Translations under genes and position numbers: made by a program | The notes under the pieces: generated by a model | Told to the model about the DNA's origin: nothing | Seen by the model: the letters and a program-made list of their open reading frames with translations, nothing else | Database searches by the model: none | Assembly (NCBI GenBank): GCA_009991425.1 | Contig: JAACWH010000019.1 | Coordinates: 124,001-188,000 of the forward strand | Source: Leptospira sp. | GTDB taxonomy: Bacteria > Spirochaetota > Leptospiria > Leptospirales > Leptospiraceae | Length of the DNA: 64,000 bases | Direction of reading: 5' to 3' | Shown here: in pieces, positions 9,828-19,935 of the stretch | How the letters are laid out: each line of letters begins with the position of its first letter | How positions within the stretch are numbered: position 1 is the stretch's first letter

Positions 9828-10978
9828 GGTTCAACCTCATTTTCTGTATTTGTGGTAGGTTGATTTGGACTAGCATCTACCTGTGGTTTGTTGGAAATGG
9901 GTTTTTCAATCACTGGTTTTTCTGGGGAAGTTTTTTTCTCTTTTTCTTTTTCCTTCTCTTTCTTGCGTTCTTCTTCAGGATAATTCAATTCACCAAGGTA
10001 AGGATTTTCAATTTTAATAGATTTTTCCTTTGGCCATTCTTCAATCCATTTGTCTGGAGATTTGAGAATGACTGTGACATTTTCCAATTTGTCAAACTGA
10101 ACAAAAGGTTTCATATAAGCAGTCTTAAACGATCCTTCTCTTGGGCCTTCTTCTGTGATTGTTCCAACTGGAAGCCCCTTTGGAAATACTCCAGAGCCAC
10201 CTGAAGTATAGACAGCTTTGCCTATCTTACTAAAACCTTCCGTAAATATTGTATTATACGGACCAGGGGCTGGAGCAGGACCCATAGGAAAGTTGCCGAA
10301 TGATTTTGGATCTATGACTATCCCCGAATCAATGAATTCTAAAACAGCTTCAGTCCCTCGACCAGAATTGCCAGATAAACTAGCCCAAAGACTTGTTCCT
10401 GGCATGGAAACTCCCATGGAAAAATTTGAATTGATGATGGGCTGGACTACTGCAGTTGATGAACCTACTGCAATTACCTTTCCTACGAGAGCCTCAATAA
10501 AATTTCCTTTTTCATCCAAGGTTCTTGTAACAACAGGCATGTAGGGTTTGATACCCGAACTGGAACCCTTGTTAATGATAATGGTTCTATAAATGGTATT
10601 TAAGCGAACAGAAAGTACTTCGGATGGAACAGTTCTATATTCTGAGCGAATGGGGAATCCAAGTTCTCTTCGTAAGGATTCGTTCTCCATGCGAAGTCTT
10701 GCCAATTCTTGGTCTAGCTTGTAATAGTCCTCCATGACATTGAGACAGGAGTCTCTTTCATCACGGACTTTTTCAAAAGATTCTAACTTCGTATATACGC
10801 TTTTTATTAAAGAACCAAAGGAATCCAGGGAGCCAGAAATAAAATCTCCGACTCTTTGGAAGCTTGCAATTCCACTAACAAGAAAATTGCCGTTCCATAC
10901 AAGAGACGTGATTGAAAATACGACTACAAAGATGAGGGAGGCGGACTCCCGATTTTTTGAGATTTTTTCCCAGAGCAT
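9824..10978 (-). CDS. mreC: MreC, periplasmic elongasome scaffold
   Basis: 384 residues: short cytoplasmic start, one membrane segment (about 13-35), a coiled coil (about 70-100, [16 protein letters not shown]), then the beta-rich MreC core with [13 protein letters not shown] and the [15 protein letters not shown] block. From about 325 an unusual low-complexity tail follows, with alternating Lys/Glu ([13 protein letters not shown]) and then Pro/Asn/Thr-rich sequence. No clear ribosome site precedes the ATG; mreB lies 54 bases upstream in the same operon. Confidence 0.94.
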   Translation of the reverse strand: MLWEKISKNRESASLIFVVVFSITSLVWNGNFLVSGIASFQRVGDFISGSLDSFGSLIKSVYTKLESFEKVRDERDSCLNVMEDYYKLDQELARLRMENESLRRELGFPIRSEYRTVPSEVLSVRLNTIYRTIIINKGSSSGIKPYMPVVTRTLDEKGNFIEALVGKVIAVGSSTAVVQPIINSNFSMGVSMPGTSLWASLSGNSGRGTEAVLEFIDSGIVIDPKSFGNFPMGPAPAPGPYNTIFTEGFSKIGKAVYTSGGSGVFPKGLPVGTITEEGPREGSFKTAYMKPFVQFDKLENVTVILKSPDKWIEEWPKEKSIKIENPYLGELNYPEEERKKEKEKEKEKKTSPEKPVIEKPISNKPQVDASPNQPTTNTENEVEP

Positions 10979-11032
10979 AAAAATTTATGTCTCATTTTCT
11001 AATCCCTAGGAAAAAAAGAAAACAGAAAAAAT

Positions 11033-12055
11033 TTATCTAATGCCTGGCTTGATATATTTTAGTTCATCCAAATAACGACCAGTTCCCAAAACCACGCAGG
11101 TCAGAGGGTTTTCAGCTCGGAATACAGGAACTCCTGTTTCTTTAGAAAGGTAGAGTTCTAATCCTCTAAGTAAGCAGCCACCACCCGTTAAGATGATGCC
11201 ACGCTCTACGATATCTGCGGCAAGTTCAGGTGGAGTTCTTTCTAATACTGATTTGATTCCGTCGAGAATTTCATCTGTTGGTTCTTTGAGAGCCTTACGG
11301 ATTTCATTGCTATCCAATTCAAGAGTTCTAGGTAGCCCAGAAATGGCATCTCTACCTTTCACTTCCATAGTATCTACTTTCTTATCAGCAAAGGCATTAC
11401 CAATGGTAAGTTTGATATCTTCGGCTGTTCTCTCTCCAACAACTAAATTGTATTGGTTTCTGAGATATTTTATAATAGCTTCATCAAATTCATCTCCACC
11501 AGTTCGGATGGATTCTGCAATCACCATACCACCGAGTGAAATTACCGCTATTTCAGTAGTTCCACCACCGATATCAACGATCATATTTCCTGCAGGCTCT
11601 TGAATAGGGATATTTGCTCCAATTGCAGCAGCGAGTGCTTCATCTATTAGGAAAATTTCTCTCGCACCAGCTTGTTCTGCAGATTCACGGACAGCTCTTC
11701 TCTCTACTTCTGTAATTCCTGAAGGAACACCGATTACGATTCTTGGTTTTACAAAAGTTGTTCTGTTGTGAACCTTAGCGATAAAATATCGAATCATCTT
11801 TTCAACTGTTTCGAAGTCTGCAATAACCCCGTCCTTCATGGGACGAATTGCAACTATATCTCCAGGAGTTCGGCCAAGCATTCGTTTTGCTTCTTGACCA
11901 ACAGCAAGAACTCTTCCAGTTGATGCCTGAACAGCAACCACTGAAGGTTCGGAAAGAACAATGCCTTGTCCCTTGACATGAACTAAGGTATTGGCAGTTC
12001 CTAAATCAATTCCCATATCATTTGAAAATAACGCGTAAAGTTTATCGAATATCAT
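11033..12055 (-). CDS. mreB: MreB, actin-like cell-shape protein
   Basis: 340 residues, standard length, strongly conserved. Phosphate-1 motif [13 protein letters not shown] at the start, phosphate-2 [18 protein letters not shown] about residue 160, adenosine motif [13 protein letters not shown] near 290, and [16 protein letters not shown]. It forms ATP-dependent membrane-bound filaments that organise the RodA/PBP2 elongasome. AGGA precedes the ATG. It is the first gene of the minus-strand operon and diverges from the Ppx/GppA gene across 168 bases. Confidence 0.98.
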   Translation of the reverse strand: MIFDKLYALFSNDMGIDLGTANTLVHVKGQGIVLSEPSVVAVQASTGRVLAVGQEAKRMLGRTPGDIVAIRPMKDGVIADFETVEKMIRYFIAKVHNRTTFVKPRIVIGVPSGITEVERRAVRESAEQAGAREIFLIDEALAAAIGANIPIQEPAGNMIVDIGGGTTEIAVISLGGMVIAESIRTGGDEFDEAIIKYLRNQYNLVVGERTAEDIKLTIGNAFADKKVDTMEVKGRDAISGLPRTLELDSNEIRKALKEPTDEILDGIKSVLERTPPELAADIVERGIILTGGGCLLRGLELYLSKETGVPVFRAENPLTCVVLGTGRYLDELKYIKPGIR

Positions 12056-12182
12056 TATAGCTTCCTGGACGACTTATACTATTAAGAATTATCTTACGAA
12101 CTCGAAGATTTCTGAAGTAAATATCAAAATCCATGCTAATTTTTTCTTTTTCCATAGCAAGAAGGATTCTGAAAAAAAAGAA

Positions 12183-12206
12183 TTTACCTTTCATTTCACA
12201 GGTAAA
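12183..12206. repeat. inverted repeat just before the Ppx/GppA gene
   Basis: TTTACC (12183-12188) and GGTAAA (12201-12206) form a perfect 6-bp dyad with a 12-base spacer, ending 17 bases before the ATG at 12224. It could be an operator or a small hairpin in the leader. There is no T-run. The ATG itself has no visible Shine-Dalgarno sequence. Confidence 0.3.
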
Positions 12207-12223
12207 AACTTAAAAAACTTAAA

Positions 12224-13798
12224 ATGAAAGAGAAAAATCTAGCAGCCATCGACTTAGGAACCAATTCATTTCATATGCTAGTTGTAAAGGTTCGACAAGA
12301 TGGAAGTTATGAATCCATTGCCAAAGAAAAAGAACCTGTTCGACTTGGTTCAGGTTCAGGAGATTACGAAGAAATTGATGAAGAAGCAATGGCTAGAGGT
12401 ATTGCTTGTCTCAAAAGATTCAAAGTAATAGCTGAGTCTCACAAGGCTGAAATTTTTGCGATAGCGACTTCAGCTCTTCGAGAAGCTCTCAATCGAGAAG
12501 TATTTCTTAAGAAAGCGAAGAAAGAAGCTGGAATCCGTATAGACGTTGTTAATGGCCAAGAAGAAGCGAGGTTAATATATTTTGGAATCCTACAAGGGCT
12601 TCCTGTTTTCAAAAAGCGCATTCTCATGGTTGATATTGGTGGTGGCAGTACAGAAATTCTCGTCGGCGAAGGAGGGGATGTTCTTTTTTCCCAGTCACTG
12701 AAAATCGGAGCCGTAAGACTCAGCGAGAGATTTTTTACAAAAGATACAATTGAAATAACAGATGTCCAAAGATGTAGATTTCACATTGAAGCATATATTC
12801 TCCCCTTAATTGAAGAAATTCATAAATGGAAGCCAGAAATTATAATTGGTTCTTCTGGTTCTATTACCTCTATCGGTTCCATGGTCTTGGCTATGCGTAA
12901 TGAAAAAAGGGACAGGTTGAACGGCTTTGAATTTGAAGCTCAAGAATTTCGTAAAATCCGTGAGTCACTTGACTCTGCAAATACCTTTAAGAAAAGAACT
13001 AGAATCCCTGGTCTGGAAGAAAAACGGGCTGATATTATTGTCGCAGGCTCTTTGATCTTGGATGAAATTTTCAAGCATTTCAATCTCAAGAAAATGATGA
13101 TTAGTGATTTTGCTTTAAGGGAAGGAATCGTATATGATAAAATTAAGAATTGGAAAAGATATGAAACACTTGAATTCCATTCTCTTGATAATATTCGTAC
13201 GAAAGCGATTCGTTCCATTAGCAAACTTTATCCACAGGGCAAGGAGCATTCAGAACAGGTTACTCATCTAGCTCTAAGACTTTTTGATGAATTGCTTGGT
13301 CTTCATAATCTAGGAACTCATGAAAAAGAATACCTCGAAGCAGCAGCACTTCTCCACCAGGTTGGTCTTGCTATCTCCCATTCAGCCTACCATAAACATA
13401 GTTATTATATAATTAGAAACTCAGAACATATGGTTGGTTTTTCAAATTCTGAAATTGAAATCATTGCACTAATCGCCAGATACCATCGTAAAAGCATTCC
13501 AAAGCCTAAACATGAAGAGTTTAAAATTCTATCTAACGAGGAACAATCTCTTGTTAAGAAGTTAGCTTCTTTATTAAAGTTAGCTGATGCTATGGATAGA
13601 TCGCTAAGGAGAAACATTTCTGATTTATCAGTAACTATCTCCGAAAATAAGGTAGAAATGATTCTGATTCCAAATAAGAAAGCTGATCCTCATTTAGAAA
13701 TTTTTAGCTTAGAAGAAAATAAAGATCTTTTCGAGTATACTTATAATAGAAAGTTACATATAAGTGTATCGAAGAACCCGAAAAAAAGCATTCTATGA
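12224..13798 (+). CDS. Ppx/GppA family phosphatase (exopolyphosphatase / pppGpp phosphatase)
   Basis: 524 residues. The N-terminal ASKHA-fold domain has AIDLGTNSFHMLVVKV, EIFAIATSALREALNR, the Glu-containing NGQEEARLIYFGI and the second phosphate loop DIGGGSTEILVGEGG. The C-terminal HD-like domain (about 335-500) has HSEQVTHLALRLFDEL and LLHQVGLAISHSAYHKHSYY, close to the E. coli Ppx form where the HD pair is also degenerate. It hydrolyses polyphosphate and/or pppGpp; sequence alone does not separate the two activities. The next gene starts inside its stop (ATGA overlap), tying it to the SpoIIE-type phosphatase. Confidence 0.9.
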   Translation: MKEKNLAAIDLGTNSFHMLVVKVRQDGSYESIAKEKEPVRLGSGSGDYEEIDEEAMARGIACLKRFKVIAESHKAEIFAIATSALREALNREVFLKKAKKEAGIRIDVVNGQEEARLIYFGILQGLPVFKKRILMVDIGGGSTEILVGEGGDVLFSQSLKIGAVRLSERFFTKDTIEITDVQRCRFHIEAYILPLIEEIHKWKPEIIIGSSGSITSIGSMVLAMRNEKRDRLNGFEFEAQEFRKIRESLDSANTFKKRTRIPGLEEKRADIIVAGSLILDEIFKHFNLKKMMISDFALREGIVYDKIKNWKRYETLEFHSLDNIRTKAIRSISKLYPQGKEHSEQVTHLALRLFDELLGLHNLGTHEKEYLEAAALLHQVGLAISHSAYHKHSYYIIRNSEHMVGFSNSEIEIIALIARYHRKSIPKPKHEEFKILSNEEQSLVKKLASLLKLADAMDRSLRRNISDLSVTISENKVEMILIPNKKADPHLEIFSLEENKDLFEYTYNRKLHISVSKNPKKSIL

Positions 13799-16281
13799 AA
13801 CAACGATTAAACAGTATTCTGCTGACTGCCATAATTGCTCTTTTATTTATTTTAGAATTAAATCCTATTTATGCGGTTCCAATTGATTTAAGGTCGGATT
13901 GGGATGTTAAAGTAGGAAGAGACTTTTCCGATTCTAAAGATGAGTGGGAGAAACTTCCAACTTTTCCTTTAAAAAGTTTAATTCACGACCATGATTTGAA
14001 AGGAGAAATCTTTCTTTCCTTTCGAAAAACTATAAATCTTAACCAAGATGAGATTGATGATTTAAATTTTGAAGCAATTAGTCTTCATGTTCCATTCATA
14101 GGTAGTTATTACGAGATCAGTTGGAACCAAGAACTTTTAGTTCAAGGAGGTTCCCTTAAAGATGGGAGAATTCATGATTTCAAAATCATGCGTCACTTAA
14201 TCACAACTATTCCTTACAAAAATCTTAAGGTCGGTGAAAATAGAATTCATATTGTAATTGGAGGTATTGTCGGTCAGACCATTGATATTATGGATACGGC
14301 TGATGGATATCCTATTCAGATTGATTATCATACTAACAATCTCGAGATCACTCAGGAAAGAGTATCCTTGATGCTTATGTTCCTATATGGATTCATGGGA
14401 TTATACCATTTACTTTTCTATTTTAAAAGACCACAAGAACAGTACAATTTGTACTATGGAATCTTCTCCATTTTGCTTTCGATTTATATTTATACTAGAA
14501 GCCAAGCAGTCTTTGAATTGGATATTGATACAATTTTCTTAAAGAGAATCGAATTCATCTCGGTATATTTTATTCCAGGATTGATGAATTTTTTCTTGGA
14601 GAGATATTTCTTAGGTAGAGTAAGTCGAATTTCCAAAATCTATCTTTCTTTCGTCGGGATTAATGCTTTCCTAACGGCCGTCATGCCAAGTCAATATTTA
14701 AACAAATTTTTGTTTTATTGGCAAATTTCTGTTCTCTATGTTATGATTGCGACCATAGTTGTGAGTTTTATTGCTATCCGTCGCAAGGTACAAGATGTAA
14801 GAAGATTGTTAATTGGAATCATCGTATTAATTATTTGTGGTATTTGGGATGTGGGAGGAGCAACAGGTCTTTTCAAATTTCAGAATTATGGTTTGATGAG
14901 GTATGGTTTTTTTGTTTTTGTTGTGGGAATTGCTTTTATCCTTGCGAATCGATTCTTACAAATTCATAGAGAAGTAGAAGTTTTGAATAATGATTTAGAA
15001 GCAAAAGTTCTCAAACGAACTGAGGAGCTACAATCTTCCTTAACTGAAATCCAATCATTGAAAGTTCAGCAAGATGGAGATTACTTTCTTACCTCTCTTT
15101 TAATAAACCCCTTAACTAGTAACCAAATTGAAAACAAGCTAGAAGATTACGATGTCCAATTCTACTCCAAACAAAAGAAATCCTTTGAATTTCGAGAAAG
15201 AAAACTTGAAATCGGAGGTGATATCAATATTGTCAATAGGATTCAATTGAAAGGCAAAGAGTTTATCGTCTTTGTAAATGGAGATGCCATGGGTAAATCC
15301 ATGCAAGGAGCAGGGGGAGCCTTGGTTCTGGGTGTGATTTTCCATTCGGTTGTTAATCGAACTAATTCTAAAAGCGAATCAATCAACAAAGGACCAGAGA
15401 CCTGGTTGAAGGAATGCTATATCGAACTGCAGAAAGTTTTTGAGACCTTTGATGGTTCTATGTTAGTTTCGGTTGTAATGGGATTAATTGATGTAAGATC
15501 AGGATCTATGTTTTATTTCAATGCAGAGCATCCTTGGTCAGTTCTTTACCGGGATGAGAAAGCAAGTTTTATTGAGAGTTCTTTGGAAATTCGAAAGATT
15601 GGCACTATGGGTATTCCATCTGAATTTCGTATAAAATGTTTTTTATTGGAACCAGGGGATATTATATTTTTGGGATCAGATGGAAGAGATGATCTGTTAA
15701 TTGGAAGAAATGCTGCCGGTGAGAGAATTATCAATGAAGATGAAACTCAATTTTTGAGATGCATTGAAGAAGGGAAGGCTGAATTAACTTCAACAGTAGA
15801 CTCAATTCTTTCAAAAGGCGAATTAACAGATGATCTTTCCTTAATTCGAATCGCCTACAATCCAGATTCTACTTTCATTGATGACTATAGAACTCAACTT
15901 AATGATAAGTTGCTTCATATTTCACAAACCGCAAGACTTGCTTTGAATGAAAAAGATTTTAATTCTGCAGCTTTAAACTTTTCATTGGCTGTGGAAGAGT
16001 TTCCTATGGAAATTGAAAATTATTACCTAGCATCTTATTCTTTTAAATTTTTAAGAAATTACCAAGAGGCACTTAACTATGGAGAAAGACTTTATCTTAG
16101 AGAGCCTAATCATTTAAACAATCTTCTAAATCTTGCAGATATTCATAGATTCTTAGGTAATGTATCAAGAGCTAGTTTTCTTCTGAACAAAATTGATTTG
16201 ATTGATCCAGAAAATAAACTAGCTCCTAAGATTAAAGCGAAGCTCGATGAGACAAATCGTAAATCGAAATCTGACTCTTAA
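13795..16281 (+). CDS. 7TM (7TMR-DISM) sensor with SpoIIE-type PP2C phosphatase and TPR domain
   Basis: 828 residues. A signal peptide (1-27) is followed by a periplasmic 7TMR-DISM jelly-roll domain (about 30-170), then seven hydrophobic helices (about 190-385) beginning [22 protein letters not shown] coiled coil follows ([20 protein letters not shown]), then a SpoIIE/RsbU phosphatase domain (about 420-685). That domain has the metal-site-like [17 protein letters not shown] and [11 protein letters not shown], and the C-terminal 100 residues are TPR-like. It would dephosphorylate an anti-sigma-factor antagonist or similar protein in response to an extracytoplasmic cue. It is coupled to the Ppx/GppA gene by a 4-base overlap and converges on pepA with a 4-base overlap. 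Confidence 0.85.
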   Translation: MKQRLNSILLTAIIALLFILELNPIYAVPIDLRSDWDVKVGRDFSDSKDEWEKLPTFPLKSLIHDHDLKGEIFLSFRKTINLNQDEIDDLNFEAISLHVPFIGSYYEISWNQELLVQGGSLKDGRIHDFKIMRHLITTIPYKNLKVGENRIHIVIGGIVGQTIDIMDTADGYPIQIDYHTNNLEITQERVSLMLMFLYGFMGLYHLLFYFKRPQEQYNLYYGIFSILLSIYIYTRSQAVFELDIDTIFLKRIEFISVYFIPGLMNFFLERYFLGRVSRISKIYLSFVGINAFLTAVMPSQYLNKFLFYWQISVLYVMIATIVVSFIAIRRKVQDVRRLLIGIIVLIICGIWDVGGATGLFKFQNYGLMRYGFFVFVVGIAFILANRFLQIHREVEVLNNDLEAKVLKRTEELQSSLTEIQSLKVQQDGDYFLTSLLINPLTSNQIENKLEDYDVQFYSKQKKSFEFRERKLEIGGDINIVNRIQLKGKEFIVFVNGDAMGKSMQGAGGALVLGVIFHSVVNRTNSKSESINKGPETWLKECYIELQKVFETFDGSMLVSVVMGLIDVRSGSMFYFNAEHPWSVLYRDEKASFIESSLEIRKIGTMGIPSEFRIKCFLLEPGDIIFLGSDGRDDLLIGRNAAGERIINEDETQFLRCIEEGKAELTSTVDSILSKGELTDDLSLIRIAYNPDSTFIDDYRTQLNDKLLHISQTARLALNEKDFNSAALNFSLAVEEFPMEIENYYLASYSFKFLRNYQEALNYGERLYLREPNHLNNLLNLADIHRFLGNVSRASFLLNKIDLIDPENKLAPKIKAKLDETNRKSKSDS

Positions 16282-17753
16282 GCCTTACTAAGTTGCTCTG
16301 CAAGTTCTACAAGTAAACGAACACCATAACCTGTTGGACCATTAGATTGAGTTCCAGATGCTTTCTTTCGCCAAGCAGCTCCTGCAATATCAATATGAGC
16401 CCAAGGGATACTCTCATCTACAAAGTTTTTCAGATACATAGCAGCCGTTATGCTTCCTGCACCTCGCCCACCAGCGATATTCTTTAGATCAGCTATATCG
16501 CTTTTTAGGTCTTCTCCGTATTCATCCCAGAGTGGAAATTCCCAAATTCGATCATCAGATTCTAGAGATGCTGCCTTAATAGAATTCACTAAATCAGAAT
16601 TATTTGACATGACCGCTGCTGCCTCATGCCCTAAGGCAATAATAACTGCACCAGTTAAGGTAGCTAAATCAACCATGAAATCAGGCTTAATTTTCTCAGA
16701 TACATAAGAGAGTACATCTCCCAGTACAAGTCGTCCTTCGGCATCTGTATTTTGTACTTCAACGGTGAGTCCATTATAAGCGGTGTAAACATCCCCAGGT
16801 TTAATTGCCTTAGCATCGGGCATATTTTCTGCTGCTCCGATTGCTGCAACTACACGGATCTTAGACTTTTGGGCAGCTATTGCACCGATTGCATGAATAG
16901 CAGCCGCTGCCCCACACATATCATATTTCATCTCATGCATATCACCCGAAGGTTTAATGGATATACCCCCACTATCAAATGTTAGACCTTTTCCAACTAT
17001 GGCTAGAGTTTTTGTAGCACCTACAGGTTTGTAATCGATAAGAATCATTTTTGCTTTCTTGTCCGAACCTTCACAGACAGAAAGGATTCCATTCATTCCT
17101 AATTTCTTAAGTTTTGGTTCATCAAATACTGTAACTTTAAGTTTATTTTCTTTGGCTATTTCTCTTGATCTACTAACAAATTCTTCGGGTGTAAAATGAT
17201 TTGCAGGAAGGTGAGCAATGTATCTAGCTCCATTGATATGTCTTGCAACGGATTTACCTTTGAGCATTCCTTTTTTTACAGCATTCTCAGCAATTGAGTC
17301 TTCTGTTGTAAAAGATATAGAACCTGGTTTTTTCTTATTTTGATCTTTAGTTGCAAGCACTCTTAAGGAATAGTAGCCAACTTCAAGACTACTGACTATC
17401 TGGTAGGCTAATTTTTCTGCAGATAATTGAGTTGTGAGTTCTTTGCGAAGGTAAATATGATATCCAACGTCATCTAATTTTGATAATTTATTGCCAAGCT
17501 TGATGAAACTGGCTGATATCTTTCGAATCAATAGCTTGTCAGCTTTTCCAAGTCCGATGAGAATTGTCTTACTTGATTCATCTGTAAATGTTTGGCCGAT
17601 TTCTGCTTTGAAAATTCCAGCCTTCCATTGTTCTTGGAATTTCTTTAGTTGGATATTTTTATCCTCACCACTGAATACGAAATGTATCTTATAATGTAAG
17701 CCTGAATTGTTATCACCAATATTATAAGAGAGTTGGTTTCCTTCTATTTTCAT
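16278..17753 (-). CDS. pepA: leucyl aminopeptidase, M17 (PepA) family
   Basis: 491 residues, typical. The family signature [12 protein letters not shown] is at about 335-346. Other metal/catalytic blocks: [18 protein letters not shown] (Lys and Asp ligands), [11 protein letters not shown] and [11 protein letters not shown]. The N-terminal domain is the less conserved macro-like part. It is a cytosolic hexameric Zn/Mn aminopeptidase that removes N-terminal residues during peptide turnover. TAAGGA lies upstream of the ATG with longer than ideal spacing. Its end overlaps the convergent SpoIIE-type gene by 4 bases. Confidence 0.95.
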   Translation of the reverse strand: MKIEGNQLSYNIGDNNSGLHYKIHFVFSGEDKNIQLKKFQEQWKAGIFKAEIGQTFTDESSKTILIGLGKADKLLIRKISASFIKLGNKLSKLDDVGYHIYLRKELTTQLSAEKLAYQIVSSLEVGYYSLRVLATKDQNKKKPGSISFTTEDSIAENAVKKGMLKGKSVARHINGARYIAHLPANHFTPEEFVSRSREIAKENKLKVTVFDEPKLKKLGMNGILSVCEGSDKKAKMILIDYKPVGATKTLAIVGKGLTFDSGGISIKPSGDMHEMKYDMCGAAAAIHAIGAIAAQKSKIRVVAAIGAAENMPDAKAIKPGDVYTAYNGLTVEVQNTDAEGRLVLGDVLSYVSEKIKPDFMVDLATLTGAVIIALGHEAAAVMSNNSDLVNSIKAASLESDDRIWEFPLWDEYGEDLKSDIADLKNIAGGRGAGSITAAMYLKNFVDESIPWAHIDIAGAAWRKKASGTQSNGPTGYGVRLLVELAEQLSKA

Positions 17754-17788
17754 TCCTATTTATTTCCTTAAAATAAAATAATTTTATC

Positions 17789-17805
17789 AATCTATAAAAT
17801 AGATT
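17789..17805 (-). terminator. AT-rich dyad right after bcp, weak terminator candidate
   Basis: AATCTA (17789-17794) and TAGATT (17800-17805) form a perfect 6-bp dyad with a 5-base spacer. It overlaps the bcp stop codon and, on the minus strand, is followed by a T/A-rich run. The stem is weak, so it may equally be an operator for pepA, which begins 36 bases downstream. Confidence 0.25.
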
Positions 17806-18274
17806 ATAGAGATTTAATATCTTCCATAATCATATCAACATGACCTTTTACTTTAACTTTCTCATAGACCTTAAGAACTTTGAGTTTGTCATCAAGTAGA
17901 AAGCTGGTACGAACAATCCCCATTCCTCTTCTACCCATGAATACTTTCTCTTGCCAAACTCCATAGCTCTCACAGATCTCCCCTGTATCATCAGAGATCA
18001 ATGGAAAATTCAAAGACTGTTTTTCTGTAAATTTTTGGTGAGACTTTGTATCATCTTTTGAGATACCTACGATATTAAAACCTAACTTTTGTAATCTGGC
18101 TAAATTATCACGGAAATCACAGGCTTCAGTCGTGCAGCCCGGAGTAGAATCGCGAGGGTAGAAATATAAAACCAAGCCTTTTTTGCCAACAAGGTCAGAG
18201 AGTTTTGTCTTCTCGCCTTGGGTATTTTTTGCTGTAAATGTGGGTGCTTTCTTTCCGATTTCTGGATAACTCAT
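17804..18274 (-). CDS. bcp: thioredoxin-dependent peroxiredoxin, Bcp/PrxQ type
   Basis: 156 residues when started at [13 protein letters not shown]. Block [20 protein letters not shown] holds the peroxidatic Cys (PGCTTEAC) and, five residues on, the resolving Cys of the Bcp/PrxQ class. Further matches are [13 protein letters not shown] and [10 protein letters not shown]. It reduces hydroperoxides with thioredoxin. A longer in-frame start exists at 18361. The shorter one is chosen because AGGAG (18283-18287) sits at ideal spacing, homology begins there, and the predicted promoter lies inside the longer frame. Confidence 0.93.
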   Translation of the reverse strand: MSYPEIGKKAPTFTAKNTQGEKTKLSDLVGKKGLVLYFYPRDSTPGCTTEACDFRDNLARLQKLGFNIVGISKDDTKSHQKFTEKQSLNFPLISDDTGEICESYGVWQEKVFMGRRGMGIVRTSFLLDDKLKVLKVYEKVKVKGHVDMIMEDIKSL

Positions 18275-18282
18275 CGATTTTA

Positions 18283-18328
18283 CTCCTAATGATTCTCTTT
18301 TTAGACAGTTTCTAAATTTGTCTGTAAA
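18283..18328 (-). promoter_or_regulatory. bcp promoter with overlapping Fur/PerR-like dyad and ribosome site
   Basis: Minus strand: TTTACA (18328-18323), 17 bases, TCTAAA (18305-18300), then AGGAG (18287-18283) before the ATG at 18274. Overlapping the -10 is a perfect dyad TTTAGA-N5-TCTAAA (18300-18316). Its 15-base core has the shape of a Fur/PerR-family 7-1-7 operator and matches 9 of 12 fixed positions of TTAnAATnATTnTAA. Regulation by a PerR-like protein is inference. Confidence 0.5.
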
Positions 18329-18383
18329 TGGGACATAGAAATTTCGTAAGGGAAATAACAAAACTTTCCGAGTCTAAAAGTAT

Positions 18384-18821
18384 ATGGATTCGAGTACAAG
18401 AGCACAATTGATCCGAGATGCGAACACAGCGTTCAATGCTGGCGATATTCGCAAGGCAAGAGAACTCTATCTTAAGACAAACTACAAAGATGGTCTGGTT
18501 CGTATGGGTGATTATTTCATGTATGATCGCAAACTGCCTATGCTTGCTTTCGGTTATTACAAAAAAGCAGGAATGCAGTCCAAGGTGGATGAAATTTTCC
18601 AGAGAATGATTTTTGCTCTTTCTACTTGGATAGGTAAAGACAAATTCAAACCTGCTTCTTCTACGGATGCTTCTTCAAATTCCTCTTCCCAATCGAAAAT
18701 TCTTCCTAAACCAGCCAATAATATAGAGCCAAGTCGAACTGTTAGTCCAGAGGATTTTCAAGTTCACCCCATTTTGCGTGCAAAAGCCTTAGAAATCCTA
18801 GACAATTTGGGAAAGTCTTAA
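18384..18821 (+). CDS. small TPR-like protein of unknown function
   Basis: 145 residues. The first 90 form helix pairs resembling tetratricopeptide repeats: AQLIRDANTAFNAGDIRKAR, then LVRMGDYFMYDRKLPMLAFGYY with KKAGMQSKVDEIF. The next 35 residues are Ser/Asn/Pro-rich linker, and the end (PILRAKALEILDNLGKS) is a short helix. No signal peptide. Function not recognised; it looks like a lineage-specific adaptor. It diverges from bcp over 109 bases and is followed by a good terminator. Confidence 0.7.
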   Translation: MDSSTRAQLIRDANTAFNAGDIRKARELYLKTNYKDGLVRMGDYFMYDRKLPMLAFGYYKKAGMQSKVDEIFQRMIFALSTWIGKDKFKPASSTDASSNSSSQSKILPKPANNIEPSRTVSPEDFQVHPILRAKALEILDNLGKS

Positions 18822-18882
18822 ATCCCGCAAAGAATCCTTTCTTTTTTTAAAAAAATTTCATATTTCAAATAAAATTTGCTTC

Positions 18883-18912
18883 TTCAACTGTTAGGTAAGT
18901 TGGGCTTTTTTT
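18883..18912 (+). terminator. rho-independent terminator
   Basis: CAACT (18885-18889) pairs with AGTTG (18898-18902) over an 8-base loop, extendable by two T-G wobble pairs to TTCAACT/AGTTGGG, then C and seven T (18906-18912). It lies 60 bases after the TPR-like gene and just before the DUF1554 lipoprotein gene. Confidence 0.5.
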
Positions 18913-18927
18913 AGTTTCCACACAATT

Positions 18928-19833
18928 ATGAAATATCTTTTTTCACATATTTTGATTGGTTTATTTTTTTTGAATAATTGTAACCTTAAGAAAGCAGATG
19001 AAACTTTCTTCATTTTAGATATCGCAAGTTTAACTGGTTCAAATTTTAAAGTGGCTGGTTCTCTCACTGGACTTACGAGTGGAAGTCTCACATTGCAGTT
19101 GAATGGATCAGAAAGTCTAATTCTAAGCCAAGATGGAAATTTCGAATTTGCAACGAGTTTAGCAACAGGAAGTAGTTATGAGGTTACTGTATCGAGCCAA
19201 CCTTCTAATTTTTACTGCGCCACTGCAAATGCCTCAGGAACTGTCTTAAATGTTTCCATTTCGAATCTTACTGTTACTTGCAATGCGGGGAAACGAATTT
19301 TTGTAACAGCTTCTAATTACAATGGAGACTTAACAGCTGATATTGGTTCAGGAGCCTATGCAAATGGCATTCTAGGTGCGGATGCACGTTGCATGGCAGA
19401 TGCAAATAAACCTACTACTGGAACCTTTAAAGCTATGATTGTGGATGATGAAGATCGTAGGGCTTGTTCTTCGGATAATTGCACAACATCGGGAACAGCA
19501 GAGCATATAGATTGGGTGCTCTCACCTAATGCTAAATATATTAGAGAACCAGGTTCCGCTTCTTTATTTACCACCAATTCCAGAGGCATTTTTGTTTTTG
19601 GTACAATGGATGCACCTTTTGCAAGTATGGGGAGCGTTCAAACTTGGGGTGGATTTACAACAATTGTCGGAAAATGGCAAACATCTAGCTCTGATTGCTC
19701 GAATTGGACAACCTCGGGAGCAGGGTCAAATGGTAGAGTTGGATCTACCAATCAAACTGATTATACAGCGATTCGAAATTCCAACTCTATTGCCTGTAAT
19801 CAGAACCACCATTTGCTCTGTGTAGAACAATAA
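18928..19833 (+). CDS. DUF1554 domain lipoprotein
   Basis: 301 residues. Signal peptide with a loose spirochaetal lipobox LFFLNNC, so probably lipidated at Cys19. Residues about 35-110 form an Ig-like/beta-sandwich repeat (GSLTGLTSGSLTLQLNGSES...). From about 115 the DUF1554 domain begins at RIFVTASNYNGDLT and ends in HHLLCVEQ. Conserved elements are ADARC, several Trp, CSNWTTSG and the paired Cys, a pattern reminiscent of the C-type-lectin/endostatin fold (inference). DUF1554 lipoproteins are characteristic of Leptospira, often surface-exposed, function unknown. No Shine-Dalgarno sequence is evident. Confidence 0.85.
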   Translation: MKYLFSHILIGLFFLNNCNLKKADETFFILDIASLTGSNFKVAGSLTGLTSGSLTLQLNGSESLILSQDGNFEFATSLATGSSYEVTVSSQPSNFYCATANASGTVLNVSISNLTVTCNAGKRIFVTASNYNGDLTADIGSGAYANGILGADARCMADANKPTTGTFKAMIVDDEDRRACSSDNCTTSGTAEHIDWVLSPNAKYIREPGSASLFTTNSRGIFVFGTMDAPFASMGSVQTWGGFTTIVGKWQTSSSDCSNWTTSGAGSNGRVGSTNQTDYTAIRNSNSIACNQNHHLLCVEQ

Positions 19834-19935
19834 ACTCTTTTACTAAGTCGATCCCTAGCCAGCTTACCCTTGGATGAATCATATTATAGTATCAAGTAAA
19901 TTGAAATTGAGTAAGCAATCTTAAGTTACTGTATT

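Noticed and set aside
9860..10204. Hydrophobic plus-strand frame opposite the mreC tail
   Set aside because: It is the antisense of the Lys/Glu/Pro-rich repeat coding region and so is Phe-rich by composition only.
12073..12100. TTCGTA-N16-TATAAG as mreB promoter
   Set aside because: The -35 matches only three bases and the predicted start would fall within the ribosome site.
18275..18361. Longer start for the Bcp peroxiredoxin
   Set aside because: The extension has no homology, no ribosome site, and contains the predicted promoter; AGGAG supports the start at 18274.
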